Shown piece by piece: positions 1 to 11,501 of a stretch of DNA of 64,000 bases. Under the pieces are notes generated by a model. That model was given only the letters and a program-made list of their open reading frames with translations. It did no database searches and was not told where the DNA came from. Source of the DNA: Pleurostoma richardsiae (lineage: Eukaryota; Ascomycota; Sordariomycetes; Calosphaeriales; Pleurostomataceae). The translations under genes were made by a program, and so were the position numbers. The stretch spans positions 1 through 64,000 of the forward strand of contig JANBVO010000058.1 in NCBI GenBank assembly GCA_030052745.1, written 5' to 3'. Each line of letters begins with the position of its first letter. Position 1 is the stretch's first letter.

Positions 1-76
1 GAAAGACTGTAGAATTAGAAAGATAGCTAGAGTGTATCGCAATTTGAATCCATTTAACCCCTTACCTACTTTAACA
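1..76 (+). mobile_element. End of an LTR of the Copia-related family, cut by the window edge
   Basis: This stretch matches the last part of the LTR at 9440-9786 and ends in the same terminus (CTTTAACA). It is followed directly by Gypsy-like sequence at 77. The strand is given in the sense TGTAAAAT to TTTAACA, which is the transcription sense of the Copia element. The rest of the LTR lies outside the window, so its target repeat cannot be checked. Confidence 0.75.
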
Positions 77-2072
77 GTATTTAACTTATATTAATAATTC
101 TTTTAACGGAAGTAGTTTAATAACGAAGTCCTAAAATATTAATTCCTACAGTTTATTTAGTATAAGTAATAGTTATAGTTCTCTATATAGTTTATATTTA
201 TTGATTTTTATTTTATTATACGTATTATAGTTCTTAATATATATTCTAACTTTCGTAGAAAATCTTAAATAATCGTAACGTCGTCTAATTTTTTAAAATG
301 TTTTTATTACCTCTAAATATTTATATTCTATAATATTATAATATCGACGTATAAATTCTTCTTATAATATTAGAAGTACGTAAATCTTCTTCTTATATAT
401 ATATACGTTTTTTTTCTTTTAAACGTTAATATTAATCGGTAACTTTTTCTCGTAAACTTAAAATAATTTATAGTACTAATTATCCGTATTTTCGATTTTC
501 ATAATAACACTTATATCTCGTTAGTTTTATCGTAATATTCTATTTAATTCCTAAAGTAATAGTACGTATAACTTTAATAGTATCTCCTAGTAGTAATCTA
601 ATCTCCTACTAAGTACGTCTACTCTGCTATTTTCCGATCCTTTACAGTATATAATTCGGAGGTTAAATTCTAAAAGTTCTTCTAACTATTTAATTTATCT
701 TTTATTAAGTTCCTTAGTTATAGTAAAGTAAGTAAGATTTTTATAATCTATATAAACCGTAACTTCGTATATTAATCTACTAAAGTATCGTTTCCATTCT
801 CTAAATACTTCGACAATAGCTATAAATTCTTTATCGTATATAAAATAGTTCAACTTTAATCCGTATAATTTCTTAGAAAAAAATACCATTAAATATAATC
901 GTCTTTCTTTATTTTTTTATTTTAATTATTTTCCTAAAACGTAGTCGAATACGTTTATCTCGACTTCGAATAGCTTTACTAAATCTAAATTCGTATATAT
1001 AAAGTCTTCCAGTATCCTATTCTTTAAAATATCGAAGGCCTCTTATTATTTTAATCCCCATATAAAAGTCTACAGTTCCTTCCTAATGAAGTCGGTAAGA
1101 AGTTTAACGATTAACTTATAATTCTTAATGAACCGTCTATAGAAATTAAAGAATCTTAGAAATCCTTTAACTTCTCGAACATTCGTCGATATCGGCTAAT
1201 TTTTAACTACGGCGATTTTAAATACTTATATTTATATCAATAAAAGTATAATAATATATCCTAGGAAATCGACTTTCTATATATAGAATATACTTTTCTT
1301 AGGATTAACTAGCAGATTAACATTCTATAATATCCGTAATACTTAATGAACGTATTTCTTATATTCTTTTAATGTCTTAGAATATATAAAGATATTATCT
1401 AGATATACGATAATAAAGATATTAAAAAACTATCGAAGTACGTAGTTAATTATGCTTTAGAAAGTAGTAGGGACGTTAATAAGTCTAAAAGGTATAATAA
1501 AGTATTCGTAATATTCGAATCAAGTTTTAAATATTATCTTCCATTCTTCTTCTTTTTTAATACGGATAAAGTTATATATTCTAAACATGTTAAACGTAAT
1601 AAACCAATTAGTTCTATATAATCGGTTTTATAGTTTTAATATTAAAAGTAAAAGGTACCGGTTTTTAATAATAATATCGTTAAGTTATTTATAATCTATA
1701 TATAATTACAGGTTTCTTTCTTTCTATAGTACGAAAAGTATAAAATATCCTACGAATAATATCGAAAGTCGTATATATCCTTTTTTAAGGTTTTTATTAA
1801 GGTATCTTTTTAATACTTATAGTTTAATTTCGTTTAACGCGTAAATCTTATAAAACTTTAATGTCGTCTTTAACTTTAGGGGTATTTCGTAGTCCTATTT
1901 ACTATACTAAGGTAGTTTTATTTCGAGTTCTAGTTAGAATATCTCTTCGTAAACTAAATATTCTAACGGAATATTATTGAGACGATTTATTTTTATTTTT
2001 TTCGTATGAAATAACTATTTATTATTGCTTATTTCCGTAGCCTATCGTCGTTACTTTAGACTGTAAATAGTT

Positions 2073-2865
2073 TGTAAAATATATTACCTTTTTAGGTTTA
2101 ATGAAACTCTAAAACAGTCAAAACAACTCTAAAACACTAGAATAGGCTCCAGCCGAATTCTAGGTAATCTAAAACAACTATATCTATAAATATTGAATTC
2201 CAAAACAACTAAACGTTCCGGAATAGAGATAACCGGTTTTATATTTCGGTAAGTAAGATATCCGGTTTCATATCTCGGTAAATAAGATATTTGTTAAAGT
2301 AGGTAAGGGGTTAAGATGGATTCAAATTGCGATACTTTCTATTCTCTTCTAATTCTACAGTCTTTCTTCTTGATATATATAATTCTTATTGAATTCGGAT
2401 TTGTAATAGTTGTAAAACCGGATATTGTAGTTACCGGAATGTGAAACCGGATATCTTACTTACCGAGATATAAAACCGGATATCTCTATTCCGAAACGTT
2501 TAGTTGTTTTAGAATTTTATATTGTGGATATGGTTGTTTTAGATTACCTAGAATTCGGCTGGAGCCTATTCTGGTATTTTAGACTTGTTTTAGAATTATC
2601 TAACTGTTTAAAGTATAAGGAATTCAGCTGGAGCTTATTCCCTTATTGTTTAGAGTTGTTTAAAGTGTGGAGAATTCAGCTGGAGCTTATTCTCTTATTG
2701 TTTATACCTAAAACGGTAATATATTTTACAATATCCGGTTTTACAACTATTACAAATCCAAATTCAATAAGAATTATATATATCTAAAAGAAAAACTGTA
2801 GAATTAGAAAGATAACTAGAGTGTATCGCAATTTGAATCCATTTAACCCCTTACCTACTTTAACA
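2073..2865 (+). mobile_element. Solo-like LTR (Copia family) with a second LTR inserted in it
   Basis: The LTR begins TGTAAAAT at 2073 and ends TTTAACA at 2865. It is opposite in orientation to the Copia element on its right. Its two halves, 2073-2291 and about 2731-2865, are separated by another LTR of the same family in the reverse orientation. Together the halves match the intact LTR at 9440-9786. The outer flanks (TAGTT on the left, GGATT on the right) do not match, so this LTR may have arrived by recombination rather than as a simple insertion. Confidence 0.75.
2292..2730 (-). mobile_element. LTR inserted inside another LTR, with internal repeats
   Basis: On the plus strand it runs from TGTTAAAG (2292) to ATTTTACA (2730), the reverse of the LTR it lies in. 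It is flanked by near-identical 5-bp repeats (2287-2291 ATATT and 2731-2735 ATATC); the uninterrupted copy at 9440-9786 has ATATC at this point. At 439 bp it is about 90 bp longer than the 349-bp copy at 7910-8258, because the motif AATTC(G/A)GCTGGAGC occurs three times, at 2552, 2621 and 2673. No internal region is attached, so it is a solo LTR. Confidence 0.8.
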
Positions 2866-5800
2866 GGATTTGTAATAGTTATAAAACCGGATATCTTATT
2901 TACCGAAATATAAAACTGGATATCTTTATTCCAAAACGTTTAGTTGTTTTAGAATTCAATATTTATAGATATAGTTATTTTAGATTACTTAGAATTCGGC
3001 TGGAGCCTATTCTGGTATTTTAGAGTTGTTTTGACTGTTTTAGAGTTTCATTAAACCTAAAAAGGTAATATATTTTACATCTCCCCGTAAGCTTATTACA
3101 ATGTACTGTTTTAAGCTTATAAAATTTATTTTAATATTCTAATATAGTAGACTATATTTAAATACTGTTATTTTATTTTATTTTAATTAAACCTAGTTTT
3201 TCTATAAAAATTTTCTGTTTATTTATATCTAAGCCTTTTATAAAGCCGTCAGTTAGTTGTTCTTTACTAGGAATATATATTACTTTTCCTTTTTTATTTT
3301 GTACACTTTCTCTTGTAAAGTAATAAGATATATCTATATATTTACTTCTTTTATGAAATTCAGTATTTTCGGATAATTTTAAGGTTACTTGGTTATCTGT
3401 TAAAATTACTAGTATACTATTATTTATTCCTAAATTTAGGATTTTATTTAAATATTAAATAACGTTATTTAAATATATATTTTCTTTCATTACATTTCTT
3501 AAAGCTATATATTTACTTTTACAACTAGAAAGTGCAACTGTTTTTTATAATGAACTGTTCCAACTTATTATATTATCTCCTAGTTAGAAAATATATCTAG
3601 AAGTGCTTTTTTTTAAAGATAAATTACCTTCCTAGTTAGAATCGTTATATCCTTTAAATAGTAGTTTATTATTTTTATTATATTTTATTCTTAAATTATT
3701 ATAGTGATTTAAATATTTCTAAATTCGATCTAAAGCCCGAAAGTGAGTACTATTTAGTTTAGATATAAATTTAGCGTATAAATTAACAGCATAAGATATA
3801 TCCGGTCTAGTTTTTACTATTAAATATAATAAAGCTCTAACTTATTATTAATATATAGTTATTTCTTTTTAAGGAATTATATCTTCATCTTTTATTTTTA
3901 TTAGTTTTATTCCTAATTCTACTAGAGTAAATACCGGTATTAAATTCTATTTGTTATATTTTTCTTTTATAGTTTTTAAATATTTATTTTAGTAAATAGT
4001 AATAGAATCTTTATTTCTTTCAAATTTCATTCCCAAGAATTAGTTTAATTTTCTTAGATATTATATATTTATTTCTTTTCTTACTTTTTTTATTAATTCG
4101 TTGTTTTTATTTGTATTAGGCCTTATAATAATTATATTATCTACGTGATAAATTAATATAATATAGTATTCTTTATATATAAATACGGCTTTATCGTATA
4201 GAAATACTATAAAACCTAGTTTTTGTAGTAAATTTCTTAGAAATTGATACCAAAGCCTTGGTGATTGTTTTAAACCATATAAAGCTTTTAGTACTTTACA
4301 GATATATTTCTTATTTAGATTATATTTTATTCCTTTTTGTTTCAATATATCTTTCATTAATTCAAAGTATCCTTCAGGTAATTCAGTATATATTACTGTA
4401 TCGATTTCTGCGTGTACAAACGCACTTTTAATATTATATTGTTCTAATTCCCAGTTATTATAGATAGTAATGATTATGAATATTCTATAGATTTCTGGTC
4501 TACAAGTAGTAGAAAACGTATCTAAATAATCGATACCATATATTTGATTAAATCCTTTAATTACCCAACGGGCTTTATATTTAATATTTTCTTCTATATC
4601 GAATTTATGTTTATATACCCATTTTCCACGTAATATATTTAATTCTTCATCTTTAGGTATTTCTATTATTTCATAAGTTTTTTGATCTTCTAAACCTATT
4701 ATTTCATTTATCATTCCTTTTATCCATTCTTTAGAATTTACACTAGTTATTGCTTGTTTATATGTTTTCGGTTCATTATTTATATTGTTTGTTAACGAAA
4801 CTAACGCTAGTTCGTTAATTTCATCTATATCCTTATTATTTAGATGATATTCTTTAAAATTTTTTAAAGAATGATAGTCTTATATATTTTCTTGTATATC
4901 TTCTTATATATTTTCTTGTATATTATTATTACTAGTTAAATCTATAAATTTATCTGTAAAAGATTCTAGAAATCCTTTTATTTTATTATTATCTATATTA
5001 TTTTCAATAAACTTATTTTCTAGGATTTTAATATCTTTAGACTATATAGCTTTTTTAAGTTCTAAATCCTAGATTCGGTATTGGTTTGTTTTAAAACTTA
5101 TTAGAACTCTCTTTTTTGCTTTAGGGTCTAGTTTTTTAGTTTGTACGTTTTTATTTTTATAAAAGGTAATAGAACCTCATATTCTAATATTAGTAATATT
5201 TGGTTTTTCTTTTGTTTTTAATTCATATGGTGTTTTATAGTTTATTGTACTATGAGGTGTACGGTTATATAAATATACCGTAGTATATAAAGCTTCTCCC
5301 TAAAGATAGAAAGGTAAGTTAGAATTATATAATAAAGCTCGAACTTTATTTAATAACGTTCTATTTATTCGTTCGATAAATCCGTTTTGTTCTTTAGTAT
5401 AAGGTGTTGAATTTTGGTGAATTATTCTATTTTCAGTAAAGTGTGTTTTAAATCGTTTATTTATAAATTCCTTTCCGTTATTTGTAGCGAATATTTTTAT
5501 TTTATAGTTATTTTTATTATTTTCTACTCTTTGTTTATATTTATAAAAAGCGTTAAAGGCTTCATCTTTATTTCTTAATAATTCTACTTCTAAATAACGA
5601 GTAGATTTATTTAAGAAGGTAATAAAATATTTATAGTTATTATAAGTATATAGTCTAATTTGTCCGTATAAATTACTTGCTACTTTTTCTAAGTAATCTA
5701 ATTGTTTGTTATTTACTTTGTGATTTATTTTATTTGTAAACTTTGCTTTTATACATATTTCACAATCATCTATATTGTGATTGTTATTATTATTATTATA

Positions 5801-8258
5801 ACCAATAGTAGATTCTTTTAATTTATTTAATACGTTATTGTTTATATGACCCATTTGTTAGTGCTAAATACTATTGTCTTCTTTTATATATAATAGTTAG
5901 TTGATTTGTTCTTTTATATTAACGATTTTAACTGGTAAATAGTATAAGTTTTCTATCTTTTCTCCTTTTGTTATTATTTTATTATTTTGCATTAAGACAG
6001 CGTTTGTATAAGTTAAAATTGTTTTAGTTTCTTTATTAAGATTTCCTTGTGATATTAGATTTACACCTAGTTCAGGCATGTAAAAACAGTTTTTTAATAT
6101 AGTTTTTATTTTAGAATCAGTAAATTCAATATATACATTTCCGTATCCTTTTATATCTATTGTTTTTACATTTCCCCAACTAACTCTTTTATTATAAGGA
6201 AAAAACGAACAAAAATAACTCTTATCCGTAACTATATGCCTTATTACAGCGCAATCTAATACAAAATTAATATTATATCTTATATTTTCACGGATATTAA
6301 GTACCTTATGGTTTCGTGAATTTTCTTTCACGTTGTCGATAAAAGAGACTAGTTTATCTAATTCTTTATTAGTTATTAATTCGTTATTAGTAGTAATATT
6401 AATTATAAATACCTTTATATCTTCAAATTCGATATTATTTATATCGAAGTCGTCAATATCGATTAAGCTTATATCCGAATCTTCAGTTGTTTGGGTAGAA
6501 ATGTTAGTAAATAACACTTCTTCGTTGTTTTCCCGAATATCCCTTGGATAAAGTGATTTTTTATCACTTTAGGAAGAGGAATTAGTTAATTCCTTTTGTT
6601 TCTGTTTCTAGCCTTTTGGGGCTTTATCTAGGAACAAAAAGAAGCAGTTCTTTGCTTTATGTAAGGTTAATTTACAGTATTTACAAACCCTTCCTTTTGT
6701 GATTTTGTATGGCTTTTTGCCTCTATATTTAGTATAGAAGGCGTAATTACCGTTGTTAATCGAGTTAATATTATATTTTCGTAATTCCTGTCTTCTAGAT
6801 TTATCTAAAAGGTATGCAAATAGCGTTTCTAACGTGTAAGCGTTAGAATTATTTTTAAAGCTTTAGGTAACGTTAGATATAAATCCGTCGTAAGTTTCGG
6901 ATAAGTTATTTAATACCCAAGCAATTATTACTTGTTTGGGTAATTCTAAGTTTTTAGCCTTTAACTAGTCTAATAGTTATTTTATCTTATTTAAGAATTC
7001 TTCTATAGAAGAAAACTTAGACAAGTAGGAATCGAAGAATTCCTTATAAATAAGGAATTCCGATGTAAATCTCCTTGAAGAATATAAATCTTTTAAGGAA
7101 TTCTAAGCCGATTTTGTAATATTCAGGTATTGAATTTACAGTAGGGGGCTATCTTCTATTAGAAGACGGATTATTGTAAGGGCTTTTACGTTGTTGGCCG
7201 AATTATCGGCTTTAATTGTATCGTTTAGGCTTTTTTTCGTTAGGAAAGCAGTGGTTCGAAGGGCTTAGACTTTATAGTTAGAAGTACCTTTAAGCTTCTG
7301 GATAGAGACCTTTTCGGTAAATATCTTTTATAGTTATAAATTAATTTATTAGTATATTTTATTTAACAGTCGGGGTTTTGTATAGTATTATACTTTGAAA
7401 AGTGATTCCGTTTCGATTTTAAAAATCGACGCTATACCCGATTCGGAAATTGGTAACTGATATTATTAGTATTATATGTTAGTTATATTATATATTTTTT
7501 ATAGTTAAAAAGCTCTTATATTCGATTTTTAAAAAGTAGTTAAAGTTAAGGATTACACAAAAGTTGCAATTGCATTCTTTATACAATTCTGATTTGCAGT
7601 TGCTTACCAAAATTCGAATTCTTCTTCGTTATAACAAGTTGTAGTACAAAATAGTAGATAAACTAGTTATCTTCTGATTATACTTATAGATCACGTGATC
7701 GGGTCACGGGGCGTCGAGAAAACGTGAAAAAGAGTGCAATTTTATAATAAAGGGTGTTTGTAACTAGTATAAAAACGTATTAAATAAATTAATTTTAACG
7801 TAGAAAATAATGTAATATGATTAGTTGAAGTGAAATAAGGTTTGAAAACTTGAATGTGATTGGATAGATTTGTCAGATTTGAAAGGTATGGGCAGCCGGG
7901 CTCATAACCTGTTAAAGTAGGTAAGGGGTTAAATGGATTCAAATTGCGATACACTCTAGCTATCTTTCTAATTCTACAGTCTTTCTTTTAGATATATATA
8001 ATTCTTATTGAATTTGGATTTGTAATAGTTGTAAAACCAGATATCTTATTTACCGAGATATGAAACCGGATATCTTACTTACCGAAATATAAAACCAGTT
8101 ATCTCTATTCCGGAACGTTTAGTTGTTTTAGAATTTAATATTTGTGGATATAGTTGTTTTAGATTACTTAGAATTCGGCTGGAGCCTATTCTAGTGTTTT
8201 AGAGTTGTTTTGACTGTTTTAGAGTTTCATTAAACCTAAAAAGGTAATATATTTTACA
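2866..8258 (-). mobile_element. Ty1/Copia LTR retrotransposon fossil, minus strand
   Basis: Parts in transcription order (right to left): 5' LTR 7910-8258; primer binding site about 7889-7909, complementary to the anticodon arm of initiator tRNA-Met; gag-like region about 6590-7300; protease and gag-pre-integrase region about 5897-6517; integrase about 5300-5854; reverse transcriptase about 4061-4714; RNase H down to about 3180; a purine tract (GGGGAGA on the minus strand) at about 3080-3090; and a 3' LTR of which 2866-3079 remains. The order PR-IN-RT-RH is diagnostic of Copia. Coding remnants are longer and less AT-biased than in the surrounding Gypsy blocks, so this element is younger than its host. 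It is broken, with several interruptions, and its 3' LTR lacks its outer third or so. Confidence 0.85.
7889..7909 (-). other. Copia primer binding site, half-tRNA-iMet type
   Basis: The plus strand reads GGGCTCATAACC immediately before the LTR terminus at 7910. This equals the anticodon stem-loop (CAU anticodon) of initiator tRNA-Met. The minus strand next to the 5' LTR is therefore complementary to an internal part of the tRNA, not to its 3' end. Priming from a tRNA-iMet half molecule is known for Drosophila copia and relatives. The site fixes the LTR boundary and the element's orientation. Confidence 0.75.
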
Positions 8259-9439
8259 GATATTATTCTATGATTTTCTATAAGACGTAATTTATATATT
8301 AAAGAGTTTTATAATCTTAAACTCTAACGTTTAATAATTCGTACTCGAAAGAGTAATACTTATTTCAAATAAGTACAGCGTAATTCGTATACTAGTCGAG
8401 TAGTTATTATAAGACTTAGTTATTAAATTCGGTCTTATAGTATATTTATAAAATAAATCGGTATTCTGATCGAAAAGGGAAAAATCTATAGTAAGATTTC
8501 TCTTTTAAATGTTTATAATATAAGTTTTCTAAATACGAAGTCTATAAGATTCGTTCGTAATATCAGTATTACGAATACATTCGATAGTCGTTTTCGAGTT
8601 CTAAGTAATACGTCTAAGGTTTATTAATAGTTACTTTTAATATTTTCCTTTCGATATATACTTTCTCGTTACTTTTTACGTTATCAGAATAATTATAAAG
8701 TTATTATTGTTAAATATAAAGTAAATATAAATTAAACTCTAGTAAAGATTTAGGAAAAGTAAATACTAATACATTACGTTATTCCTAAAAGTCTTATATA
8801 GCTTGTCCTTTAAATTACTTTAATAACGAAAAAGTACTATAACGAGACGGATTATTTTCTTTATCTTCTTCTTAAAGTAAATAAAAACTTACTTTCTTAA
8901 TAATAACGAAAGTTCGTCGTCTTTTAATCGGCTTAGATATTATTTAACGTTTTCCCTATCGTTTTTATATATAATATAGTCGTTATTGTAATAGTTAATT
9001 TAATTAAGAATTTTATATTTAATTTATATATTATTAATATTTCGGCGTAGCTCGAGTACTTTTTAATATTACCTTTTAAAGTATTATCAAACGAAGTATC
9101 TTTTTTTTCTACAATTATAATACTTTCGAAGCCTTTTAGTTTTCTAAGTAGCGTTTAGTTCTATAAACCCGTTATAAGATCCATATACTGTATTTTTAAG
9201 TTATTTTCGGTAAATAACCCTTTTTTTTTAATTGGTAGTGTAGCGGTTCTTTAGTCCTTATTTAGACGTTCTTTTTATACGTCGTTTATATAATCGATTA
9301 TCGATTCGTATAGTTATATTAATAAATTCTATAACTATTCCGAAACGATCTAACTTTACGAGTTTATTTTTAACGTCGTCTTTAAATCTTATATAATAGT
9401 AGTTTATAAAGAACTTATCGTTTTATCTTAATTTAAATG

Positions 9440-9786
9440 TGTAAAATATATTACCTTTTTAGATTTAATAAAACTCTAAAACAGTTAAAACAACTCTAAA
9501 ACACTAGAATAGGCTCCAGCCGAATTCTAGGTAATCTAAAACAACTATATCTACAAATATTGAATTTCAAAACAACTAAACGTTCCAGAATAAAGATAAC
9601 CGGTTTTATATTTCGGTAAGTAAGATATCCGGTTTCATATCTCGGTAAATAAGATATCCGGTTTTATAACTATTACAAATCCAAATTCAATAAGAATTAT
9701 ATATACCTAGAAGAAAGACTGTAGAATAGAGATAGTTAGAGAGTATCGCAATCTGAATTCATTTTAACCCCTTACTTACTTTAACA
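9440..9786 (+). mobile_element. Solo LTR of the Copia family with perfect 5-bp target repeat
   Basis: It runs from TGTAAAAT (9440) to TTTAACA (9786), 347 bp, and matches the 5' LTR of the Copia element (7910-8258) in reverse orientation. AAATG stands on both sides (9435-9439 and 9787-9791), a target-site duplication typical of LTR element insertion. Gypsy gag-like sequence continues on either side, so it landed inside the older Gypsy element and later lost its internal region by LTR-LTR recombination. Confidence 0.85.
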
Positions 9787-10630
9787 AAATGTAATTTAAC
9801 AGAATTTAACAATGTACTTTAAAGTTAATCTTTTTTATCGGAAGTTAACTAGTTAACGTTTAGTAGTTCGTTCTTTATTAAAGTCTCCGAAAATTCCTTT
9901 AAAGACTTTTTCGAACCTATCGTATTTTCTAAAGATACGATTAGTTTCGATCTTTTGGTTATCTTAGTCGTCGTTCTTTAAATAATTACGGAAAATAAAC
10001 TTGAACTAATCTAAAACGTTTCTTAAAAATCGATTAGAAGTAAAAAATACCTTATCGTAGTTATAAAAGAGGCTTCCCTTATATCGTCGGAAATAAGTTT
10101 TTATTTAAGTAAGAAATCCGTATAACTTTCCTTTAGTTCCGTTATACGGTTCCGGTTTATTAAACTTAATAAGTCTTTTTCTTCCTCCTTAGTAAGCTTA
10201 AAGTATAACGACTTCATTACGAAAATAATTAAACTCGTTTAATATATCTTAAAAGGTAACTGTATTAGAAGTTAAAAAAAAAGGCCTCGGAGTAAAAGTA
10301 AAAGCCGTAAATATCTAAGGGGCTATAACTGTAGAACGGTATTATTTAATAGTACGTAGTTAACTTTCTAAATAAAAATAATTAACGTATAACGATCTAA
10401 ATATCTCTTAAGGTAGGTAACTAGGTTAGGGGTTTATGTTATTAAAAAGTAAAGGGTATATACTAAGGTAAATGCTTAGATCGTAGCTATTAAAGCTTAA
10501 TACAGGAATTAATTGCTAGAAAGTTAACTTTTTTAGAAGTTTTTAAGCTATAAAATAAGTATAATCTTATATAGACAATTGATTTTCTTAGATTACTTCT
10601 ATAGTCTTCTGGATTACCGTGATTTAAGTA

Positions 10631-10931
10631 ATTCTTTTTATATAATAGGTGATTTAGGGCTCCTTGGCTTACTGTGATCTAAGTGATCTATGGTTATTTT
10701 ATTTACTTGTGACCCGTAATTCTGCTTGTCCTGACTGCTAGGCCTGGTGCCTGAGGGGCGGCCGGCATTATGGCCGTGACATTCTTTTTATATAATAGGT
10801 AATTTATAGTCTTCTAGCTTACCGTAATCTAAGTAATCTATTTATATTTTATCTACCTATGACCTGTAATTCTGCCCTGCTAGACCGCCAGGCCTGGTGC
10901 CTAAGAGGCGGCTGGCATTCATGGTCGTGAT
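10631..10931. repeat. Tandem duplication, two units of about 150 bp
   Basis: Units 10,631-10,780 and 10,781-10,931 both start ATTCTTTTTATATAATAGGT and both run to a GC-rich end containing GGCCTGGTGCC and a (T/C)GTGA terminus. A partial third copy (about 10,597-10,630) precedes them. The second unit carries more T and A at matching C and G positions. Read on the minus strand the unit begins TGTCACGGCC, which resembles the start of an LTR, so these may be terminal repeats of the Gypsy element or another element's end. That assignment is inference. Confidence 0.65.
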
Positions 10932-11501
10932 AGTTAGATAGAGAATCAAGCTCTTAACATAATATTACTTGACATCCTGACTTGAACGTCATGCTTTAGT
11001 CTATGTAGACTCCCACGCAGTCAGTCTTAACTGCCTACGTGCTAACTTAAGTAATAAGCCCTAGCTTATTATAATAATAATTTAAATTTAATTAATCTTT
11101 TCTTACTTATTTTAATAATATCTTTAATACTTTTATAATTTATACTAAGTACTACTTTATTAATAGCATTTACGATAGGTAATTTTAAAAACTTAACGTT
11201 CTGATAATTTTCGTCTTAATTCGCTGCTGACGGATGCATAGTCCTTAAAAGCATTACTTAAAGCACGACATAAATGATGCAATTGAGGAACCATGCAACC
11301 CCACACATGGCTATCACGATGAATTATTAATACACTAGATCAAGGACTACCTGCCCTGCCCACCATGAGTTTCAACGGGCATATATATTGCCCCGAGTAC
11401 TCTCTCGCCAGTGATGACCAAGTCCTTTGCTCCTCGTATAAGTACCCCTACGATTAGCTAATCGAGACACCAACGTTCATACTTGAGGGAAGCTTGTCAA
11501 A
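10932..11501. other. AT-rich to GC-rich transition, no gene
   Basis: AT-rich repeat-like sequence continues to about 11,210. From about 11,220 the composition changes abruptly to the level of the gene-rich part. No conserved reading frame is visible. The right part must hold the promoter and 5' leader of the glutathione transferase gene that starts at 11,502. Confidence 0.6.

Larger units (their letters stand above)
77..10250 (-). mobile_element. Ty3/Gypsy LTR retrotransposon fossil, heavily decayed and interrupted
   Basis: Minus-strand Gypsy remnants lie in three blocks: 77-2072, 8259-9439 and 9787 to about 10,250. Recognisable parts from right to left are a gag-like stretch (about 9250-10,215), a possible protease region (about 8260-8700), the linker and reverse transcriptase (about 900-2070), RNase H (about 695-889) and its tail towards 77. 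This is the expected Gypsy order read on the minus strand. The blocks are separated by the Copia complex (2073-8258) and by a solo LTR (9440-9786). The element is broken many times over and is an old fossil. The left end is outside the window and the right LTR was not delimited with confidence. Base composition is very AT-rich, with cytosines kept mainly in CpG, as expected after RIP. Confidence 0.8.

Noticed and set aside
1-11250. Long AT-rich block as a possible centromere or mitochondrial insertion
   Set aside because: Almost all of it is explained by named Gypsy and Copia parts and LTRs; no mitochondrial gene is visible.
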